A stretch of DNA of 5,487 nt from Acidimicrobiia bacterium (GTDB lineage Bacteria; Actinomycetota; Acidimicrobiia; Spongiisociales; SHLN01): NCBI GenBank assembly GCA_030624805.1, contig JAUXJL010000160.1, forward strand, positions 1 through 5,487, given 5' to 3'. Shown piece after piece: positions 1 through 4,228 of this stretch; the first letter of the stretch is position 1, and the number at the start of each line of letters is the position of its first letter. The notes under the pieces are model-generated. The model was not told where the DNA came from. It ran no database searches and worked only from the letters and a program-made list of their open reading frames with translations. The position numbers and the translations under genes were made by a program.

Positions 1-92
1 TCGCTTTTCTTGGCAAATATTCGAGTTGCTACGCACCTCGATGGTGGTTTTTCTGGCCCCTGATGGGCAGGGTTTTGCGAAGCAACTCCCAT

Positions 93-110
93 GCCGGGCG
101 GCAGCCCGGC
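93..110 (+). promoter_or_regulatory. Perfect GC-rich hairpin in the leader
   Basis: GCCGGGC (93-99) and GCCCGGC (104-110) form a perfect 7-bp stem with a GGCA loop. It lies between the long helix and the ribosome binding site. It has no following T-run, so it is not a classical intrinsic terminator. It may be a spacer helix or part of an expression platform. Confidence 0.5.
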
Positions 111-122
111 CCCGCTCCTATC

Positions 123-140
123 CTCTTTTCACGAAAGGAG
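123..140 (+). promoter_or_regulatory. Ribosome binding site of first trkA inside a local hairpin
   Basis: The ribosome binding site AAAGGAG (134-140) ends seven bases before the GTG at 148 and fixes that start. The same bases can pair with CTCTTTT (123-129), giving a 7-bp stem with one T-G wobble and a CACG loop, which would hide the whole site. CTCCT at 115-119 is a further complement of AGGAG (136-140). The sequence is seen directly; control of translation is inferred. Confidence 0.55.
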
Positions 141-147
141 TTGGGCT

Positions 148-798
148 GTGCGGATCGTCATCGCAGGCTGTGGCCGGGTCGGGAACGACCTTGCGAGACG
201 GCTGGCGGCTGCCGGCCACGATGTATCGATCATTGACACGAGCAACGACGCCCTCAACTCGCTCGGGTCGACGTTTAATGGAACCACCCATGCCGGGTTT
301 GCCTATGACGTCGACGTCCTCCGGGCGGCCGGCATCGAGCAGGCCGACGCCTTCGTGGCAGTGACCAATTCGGATAACGGGAACTTGATGGCGGCCGAGG
401 TCGCCAAAAAGGTGTTCAACGTTCCCCGCACCCTGGCTCGCCTCGACGACCCAGCCCGCGAAGACGCCTACCGCACGCTTGGCGTGGACTACGTGGCGGC
501 ATCGCGCCTTGTCACAAACGTTGTATTCGAATCGATCGTCGATCAGGAGTTCAAATACCACCTAACGTTCGCTGAGGGGGACATAGAAGTTGTCGAAATG
601 ACGATCGGCGATGCCTCGCCCGAACTGACTGTTGGCGAGATGGAGGTCGAATCCGGGCTCCGGGTGGCTGCCGTGCGCCGGGTAGGAAGCACGTTCATCC
701 CCACGCCTGAGACGCTTCTCGAACCAGGCGACCTGGTGGTGGCCGCCATCCGGAGCGGGGTCCGCGCCAAGGTCAAGAAACACCTGGCGGAGGACTGA
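148..798 (+). CDS. trkA: TrkA-family potassium uptake regulator, first copy (RCK/KTN protein)
   Basis: This is a cytoplasmic regulatory subunit of a Trk/Ktr potassium transporter, 216 residues long. The N-terminal Rossmann (RCK_N) domain spans about residues 1-118. It shows the nucleotide-binding GCGRVG at 7-12, an acidic Asp30 at the end of the second strand, and the family signature ADAFVAVTNSD near 66-76, followed by ARLDDP near 97-102. A TrkA_C-type domain follows at about 135-216. Proteins of this family bind NAD(H) or adenine nucleotides and gate a TrkH/KtrB channel as a ring. I chose GTG 148 because AAAGGAG lies at the right distance and the protein then opens directly on the first Rossmann strand; the ATG at 91 would add 19 non-family residues and would lie in the structured leader. 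The stop overlaps the next start by one base. The single-RCK length matches actinobacterial CeoB/CeoC rather than the roughly 458-residue double-domain E. coli TrkA. Confidence 0.93.
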   Translation: MRIVIAGCGRVGNDLARRLAAAGHDVSIIDTSNDALNSLGSTFNGTTHAGFAYDVDVLRAAGIEQADAFVAVTNSDNGNLMAAEVAKKVFNVPRTLARLDDPAREDAYRTLGVDYVAASRLVTNVVFESIVDQEFKYHLTFAEGDIEVVEMTIGDASPELTVGEMEVESGLRVAAVRRVGSTFIPTPETLLEPGDLVVAAIRSGVRAKVKKHLAED

Positions 799-1454
799 TG
801 CGGATCATGATCGTCGGTGGTGGAAAAGTCGGTTCGTACCTCGCCGAAGAGTTGGGCAATAACGGGCACACGGTCACTGTCATCGAGTCGGACGTCAACC
901 GGGCCCGGAGGATCAGCGAATCAACCAAAGTCCTCGTTCTGCTTGGGGATGGAACCGACATCGGGCTATTGGAAGAAGGCGACGTTCATCGTGCCGATTG
1001 GGTGTTGGCAGTTACCGGTCGTGACGAGGACAACATTGTTGCCTGCCAGCTGGCGTCAACTCTCGGGGCCACGCGGGTTCTGGCTCGGCTAAACGATCCG
1101 ATGCATCGCCGAACCTTCGACTCACTCGGGATACCGGTTGTCTCAGTGACCGACCTCATGGCGCAGGTTATTGGCCAGGAGGTGGCCGTCGACGTTGGAG
1201 ATGCCGTGCGTCTTGCTCTGCTCGGCAAGGGAGAGGTGAGCCTCATCGAGATGGAGCTCCCCGCCGACTGCCGACCTCAAAAAGTCATCGAAATGGGTCT
1301 CCCGCCCGCCACCATCCTCGTCGCCATTACCCGCGACGACTTTGTCACCGTGCCGGGAGCCAACACTGTGGTGGGGCCGGGAGACCGGGTGGTGGCCATC
1401 ACGAACGTCGAGAACGAGGCTCGGCTCCGGGCGGTGCTTTGCGGGGACGAGTGA
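798..1454 (+). CDS. trkA: TrkA-family potassium uptake regulator, second copy (RCK/KTN protein)
   Basis: This is a second, diverged single-RCK potassium channel regulator of 218 residues. The Rossmann domain carries GGGKVG at 7-12, Glu30 after the second strand (the ribose-binding acidic position), the GDGTD motif at 50-54, ADWVLAVTGRDEDN near 66-79 and ARLNDP near 96-101. The C-terminal part (about 135-218) fits a TrkA_C domain, with a PGDRVVAI strand near 194-201. The GDGTD motif is closer to family consensus than the corresponding stretch of the first copy, so the two paralogues may bind different nucleotides or play unequal roles. The start ATG shares its A with the TGA of the previous gene, and GGAGG (789-793) lies four bases upstream, so translation is probably coupled and roughly equimolar. 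Together the pair could assemble the mixed ring that E. coli builds from one fused protein. Confidence 0.93.
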   Translation: MRIMIVGGGKVGSYLAEELGNNGHTVTVIESDVNRARRISESTKVLVLLGDGTDIGLLEEGDVHRADWVLAVTGRDEDNIVACQLASTLGATRVLARLNDPMHRRTFDSLGIPVVSVTDLMAQVIGQEVAVDVGDAVRLALLGKGEVSLIEMELPADCRPQKVIEMGLPPATILVAITRDDFVTVPGANTVVGPGDRVVAITNVENEARLRAVLCGDE

Positions 1455-1473
1455 GACGGGTTGACTGACAGCC

Positions 1474-1602
1474 GTGGCTGCAAATAGAAGGCGCGACCTC
1501 CTCGGCGGACTCATGAGTTTCGGCATCGAAGCGCTCATTCTCGTCGGGTTCGCCCTGCTGGCGGCAGCGCTCGCCGGGCTGGCGATCGTGTTAGTCGGCT
1601 GA
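1474..1602 (+). CDS. Small single-helix membrane protein between trkA and trkH
   Basis: A 42-codon reading frame runs from GTG 1474 to the TGA at 1600-1602, whose last base is the first base of the trkH ATG. The product has a basic start (NRRRD near residues 4-8) and a continuous hydrophobic stretch from about residue 19 to 42, so it should be one transmembrane helix with the basic end inside. An internal ATG at 1513 would give a 29-residue form that is almost all helix, similar in size to KdpF of the Kdp potassium pump; that is analogy, not homology. Neither start has a strong ribosome binding site, so reinitiation after the upstream trkA stop (20 bases away) is plausible. Support is the exact TGATG junction, the clean helix and the operon position. 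I recognise no family. Confidence 0.6.
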   Translation: MAANRRRDLLGGLMSFGIEALILVGFALLAAALAGLAIVLVG

Positions 1603-3098
1603 TGCTGCTCCGTCCAGAAGCCGACGATTTTCGCATCATTGGGCGTCAGCTCGGTCTCATATCAGGGGTCACCGCCATCGCTGGTCTCATTCCGTTTGTG
1701 TGGGCCTTGATTGCCCGGGAGTGGAAGCCGGCCTCTTCATTCCTCGTCATGGTGGGAGTGTTCGCCATGGCGGCGGTCGCTGCCCGGTACATCCGAGTCG
1801 AGCGTCATCGCCTCGAATGGAGACACGGGATGGTCGTGGTCGCTCTTACCTGGCTGCTCGTACCAGCCGCAGGGGCGATCCCCCTCTGGCTGTCAGGCCA
1901 CTACGGCCAACCGTTCGATGCGTATTTCGACGCCATGAGTGGGCTTTCCACCACCGGCCTTACCCTCATCCAGGATCTCGACCATCTGGCACCCTCGGTC
2001 AACTTTTGGCGGCACCTTCTTCATTTTCTCGGCGGACAAGGCATCATCATCGCTGCCCTGTCCCTGTCTTCTGGGCTCGGGGCCACCACGCTCTACTACG
2101 GCGAGGGCCGCGAGGAGCGCATCCTTCCCAATGTGCGCTCAACAGCCCGTTTCATCTGGCTGGTCGCCGCGTATCATCTGGTCATCGGAGTGGCCGCCCT
2201 CGCCGCGGTCGCCTTCTTCACTCTCGGGTTTCGTCCCTGGCGGGCGCTGTTTCACGGCCTCAACATCTTCTTCGCCGGTTTCGACACCGGTGGATTTAGC
2301 CCTCAGAGCACCTCGATTGGTTACTACCACTCCGCCATTTTCGAAGCGGTGACCGGGCTCTTGATGGTGGCCGGTGCTATGAGCTTCGGTCTCCATTTTG
2401 CTCTGTGGCGTGGCCCGCGCCGGGCGATATTCAAGAATCTCGAGACCAAGACCATCCTCGCCACCGTCACGTTCACGATGCTGCTGACCATGTTGGGCTT
2501 GGCCGCTACCGGCATCTATTCGAGTTTCACCGGGCTCGGACGGCAGGGCTTCTTCCAGGTGCTTTCAGCTCACACCGGCACAGGGTTCACGACCGTGTCG
2601 TCTTCTGAATTGGCACTGTGGGGTGGGCTTGCGTTCGGCGGCATGGGAATCGCCATGGCCCTCGGGGGGATGGCGTCCTCGACGGCAGGAGGCGTTAAGT
2701 CGCTCCGGGTAGGGCTGACCATCCGAACCATCGCCGGCCAGGTCAAGCAGGTGCTGCTTCCGGAGCGGGCCATGCCGTCGGAGTCGTATTACCAAAACGG
2801 CGTGCGCAGGTTCACGCCCCAGCTAGGCCAGGCGGTCATGACCGTGTCGCTGCTGTATGTGGCACTGTTCCTGTTAGGCACCGGCGTCGCGCTCGGATAT
2901 GGCTTCGGGCTCCAGGAATCCTTGTTCGAGTCGGTCTCGGCGGGAGCCTCCGTCGGCCTGTCGGTTGGTGTGACGGATCCGACAATGCCGCTGCTTCTAA
3001 AGGTCACTTATGCCGTCCAGATGTGGCTCGGACGGCTCGAGTTCGTTGCGGTGTTCTCGCTCTTCGGGTTCATCTACTCATGGATCCGAGGCAAGTGA
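1602..3098 (+). CDS. trkH: TrkH-type potassium uptake channel subunit
   Basis: This is the inner-membrane ion-conducting subunit of a Trk potassium uptake system, 498 residues, close to the roughly 485 of E. coli TrkH. The four pore loops of the TrkH/TrkG/KtrB superfamily are all visible, each with its selectivity-filter glycine: STTGL at 116-120, DTGGF at 228-232, TGTGF at 325-329 and ASVGL at 449-453. The STAGGVKSLR stretch at 360-369 and GRLE at 477-480 are further family marks. An extra pair of N-terminal helices before the first pore repeat (about 14-63) favours TrkH over the shorter KtrB. The protein should pair with the two upstream TrkA proteins. Its ATG overlaps the small membrane protein's stop by one base, and its own stop overlaps the next gene in the same way. 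The protein looks complete. Confidence 0.95.
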   Translation: MLLRPEADDFRIIGRQLGLISGVTAIAGLIPFVWALIAREWKPASSFLVMVGVFAMAAVAARYIRVERHRLEWRHGMVVVALTWLLVPAAGAIPLWLSGHYGQPFDAYFDAMSGLSTTGLTLIQDLDHLAPSVNFWRHLLHFLGGQGIIIAALSLSSGLGATTLYYGEGREERILPNVRSTARFIWLVAAYHLVIGVAALAAVAFFTLGFRPWRALFHGLNIFFAGFDTGGFSPQSTSIGYYHSAIFEAVTGLLMVAGAMSFGLHFALWRGPRRAIFKNLETKTILATVTFTMLLTMLGLAATGIYSSFTGLGRQGFFQVLSAHTGTGFTTVSSSELALWGGLAFGGMGIAMALGGMASSTAGGVKSLRVGLTIRTIAGQVKQVLLPERAMPSESYYQNGVRRFTPQLGQAVMTVSLLYVALFLLGTGVALGYGFGLQESLFESVSAGASVGLSVGVTDPTMPLLLKVTYAVQMWLGRLEFVAVFSLFGFIYSWIRGK

Positions 3099-3625
3099 TG
3101 CGGCGCCTCATGCTCGTGGTGACCAGTCTTCTCCTGCTGGCTACACCAGCCCAGGCCCAGTCAACAATTCCGGTCTCGGAATTAACCGGTGCCGGCGCGG
3201 AATACGACAGCACCGAGGTAACGGTTGAGGGTGAGCTGGTCGGCGATATCGGTGAGCGACGCGATGGCACCGTCTGGACCCAGCTAAACGACGATTCCTA
3301 TGCCCGCGACCCGCTGCGCGACTCCGGCACCCATGACGAAGGCAATACCGGCATCGGCGTGCGCATCGACGGTTCACTTGGTTACCAATTCGAGCAGGTT
3401 GGCGGCTACCGGTGGCGGGGCCCGATCGTCGCAGCGACCGGCATCTGGCACCATCACGACCCTGAGCGGGGCGGCGAGTCATACCTAGAAGTCACGGCCC
3501 TCGAATTCCTGGAGGCTCCCCGTCTCCTCACAGACTCGTCGAGCTCGTTCGCCTGGGCGATCGGCGCCATCCTGATTGTCGCCGCCGCACTCTTGTACCT
3601 GAGACAGCGATCCGACCGGACCTAA
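3098..3625 (+). CDS. Secreted, C-terminally anchored OB-fold-like protein
   Basis: The start is the ATG at 3098, overlapping the trkH stop; upstream in-frame codons would extend into trkH and spoil the signal peptide. The 175-residue product opens with a signal peptide (basic MRR, hydrophobic core, AQA cleavage site near residue 20). A compact domain rich in beta strands follows (about 35-140). A single transmembrane helix lies at about 152-168, with a short basic tail. The strand pattern VTVEGELVGD (41-50), GIGVRI (85-90), GPIVAATGIW (108-117) and YLEVTALEFLEA (129-140) looks like a small OB-fold, as in other envelope proteins. Three consecutive histidines (118-120) with a following DPERGG may bind metal. 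The domain should face outside the cytoplasm. Its function is unknown, and the link to potassium uptake rests only on operon position and the overlapping start. Confidence 0.8.
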   Translation: MRRLMLVVTSLLLLATPAQAQSTIPVSELTGAGAEYDSTEVTVEGELVGDIGERRDGTVWTQLNDDSYARDPLRDSGTHDEGNTGIGVRIDGSLGYQFEQVGGYRWRGPIVAATGIWHHHDPERGGESYLEVTALEFLEAPRLLTDSSSSFAWAIGAILIVAAALLYLRQRSDRT

Positions 3626-3637
3626 TCTCACCGCAAC

Positions 3638-3644
3638 AAAGGAG
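3638..3644 (+). promoter_or_regulatory. Ribosome binding site of the flavoprotein-like gene
   Basis: AAAGGAG ends six bases before the ATG at 3651. It is the only plus-strand junction after the leader with a gap and a strong independent site, so this gene is probably translated without coupling to the upstream gene. No promoter is evident in the 25-base gap. Confidence 0.75.
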
Positions 3645-3650
3645 AAACCT

Positions 3651-4205
3651 ATGGCGTCGATTGCAATCGTCGGGGACGGCCCGGGCGGCTTGAGTGCCGC
3701 ACTTTTCCTCGCCAAGAACGGCCAGGAAGTGACCGTGTATGGGACCGACGAGACTGCCATGCATCACGCTCATCTTCACAACTACCTCGGAGTGCCCGAC
3801 CTGGGCGGCTCGGAATTCCAAGCCATTGCGAAGGCCCAGGTGGCCGGCTTTGGTGCCGAGATCCGGGCGGTGCGGGTGACCGGAGTCGGGACAACGGAGG
3901 ATGGCTTCGAGGTCACGACCGAGGCCGGCGACACGCAGATGGCTCAGTACCTCGTGCTCACCGAAGGAAAAAGCCCGGAATTGGCGCTGTCGCTCGGCCT
4001 GGAAGAAACCGAGGACGGCATCGCCCACGACCGCGAGTTCCACACGTCAATCGACGGCGTCTACGTGTTAGGCCGGGCCGCCCGCCGCAAACGTTCCCAG
4101 GCCATCATTTCGGCCGGAGCCGGCGCCACTGCTGCCGTCGACATCCTTTCCCGTATCGAGGGCAAACATATCCAGGACTGGGACACACCCCCGAGGGACG
4201 AGTAG
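3651..4205 (+). CDS. Minimal thioredoxin-reductase-like FAD-domain protein
   Basis: This 184-residue protein resembles the FAD domain of low-molecular-weight thioredoxin reductases. The dinucleotide motif GDGPGG is at 8-13. A YGTDE turn (30-34) follows the second strand, with an acidic residue where E. coli TrxB has Glu. NYLGVPDLGGSEF (44-56) matches the family's asparagine-proline-glycine loop. The C-terminal block from GVYVLG (136-141) through SQAIISAGAGATAAVDIL (149-166) matches the TrxB end. The NADPH domain and redox CxxC that normally sit between these parts are absent, so the usual length of about 310 is cut to 184 without a frameshift. The invariant aspartate of the 'GD' motif is Arg142 here, and the usual ATG strand is LVLTEGK (101-107). 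It may bind FAD or another nucleotide in a non-catalytic or partner-dependent way; the substrate is unknown. Confidence 0.8.
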   Translation: MASIAIVGDGPGGLSAALFLAKNGQEVTVYGTDETAMHHAHLHNYLGVPDLGGSEFQAIAKAQVAGFGAEIRAVRVTGVGTTEDGFEVTTEAGDTQMAQYLVLTEGKSPELALSLGLEETEDGIAHDREFHTSIDGVYVLGRAARRKRSQAIISAGAGATAAVDILSRIEGKHIQDWDTPPRDE

Positions 4206-4214
4206 GTCTGAGCC

Positions 4215-4227
4215 CGGCAGCTTGCCG
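4215..4227. terminator. Weak hairpin between convergent genes
   Basis: CGGCA (4215-4219) and TGCCG (4223-4227) form a 5-bp stem with a 3-base loop in the 23-bp gap between the convergent stops. No T-run follows on either strand, so it is at best a weak or factor-assisted end signal. Confidence 0.2.
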
Positions 4228-4228
4228 C

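Larger units (their letters stand above)
23..143 (+). promoter_or_regulatory. Candidate structured 5' leader of the trk operon (possible riboswitch-like element)
   Basis: Bases 23-30 (GAGTTGCT) are perfectly complementary to 81-88 (AGCAACTC). After one A-A mismatch (31/80) the helix continues with 32-35 (CGCA) against 76-79 (TGCG), giving 12 pairs in all. The enclosed 40 bases can form a smaller hairpin (GCCC 56-59 with GGGC 65-68, extendable by CT 53-54 with AG 69-70 around a bulged G). The 3' strand of the main helix also matches the ribosome binding site: CAACTCC (83-89) is a perfect complement of GGAGTTG (137-143). The two pairings exclude each other, which is how translation-controlling riboswitches work. 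Known c-di-AMP (ydaO) riboswitches precede potassium transporter genes, but I do not recognise their conserved motifs here. The pairings are seen directly; function and ligand are inference. Confidence 0.5.

Noticed and set aside
10..35. TTGGCA (10-15) with TACGCA (30-35) as a promoter
   Set aside because: The spacing is 14 bases, too short, and the -10 match is poor. Transcription from here would also remove the 5' strand of the long leader helix.
23..110. Leader inverted repeat or the 93-110 hairpin as an intrinsic terminator of an upstream gene
   Set aside because: Neither is followed by a T-run, the long repeat has a 40-base interior, and the pairing to the ribosome binding site is better explained by control of translation.
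91..147. Upstream ATG at 91 as the start of the first trkA
   Set aside because: It adds 19 residues with no family match, sits inside a GC hairpin and has no suitable ribosome binding site, while GTG 148 has AAAGGAG at ideal distance and begins right at the Rossmann strand.
1474..1530. Twin-arginine export signal in the small membrane protein (NRRRDLL)
   Set aside because: The motif resembles a Tat signal, but the protein ends at the end of the helix, so there is nothing to export; a positive-inside membrane anchor is simpler.
1700..2299. 199-codon plus-strand frame inside trkH and similar long frames on both strands elsewhere
   Set aside because: These are overlapping open frames expected in GC-rich coding DNA, Arg/Pro/Ser-rich without family motifs, and each lies within a well-supported gene.
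3651..4205. Flavoprotein-like gene as a pseudogene of thioredoxin reductase
   Set aside because: It has a strong ribosome binding site, an intact frame, and both terminal FAD-domain motifs joined in phase, which fits a compact family rather than decay.
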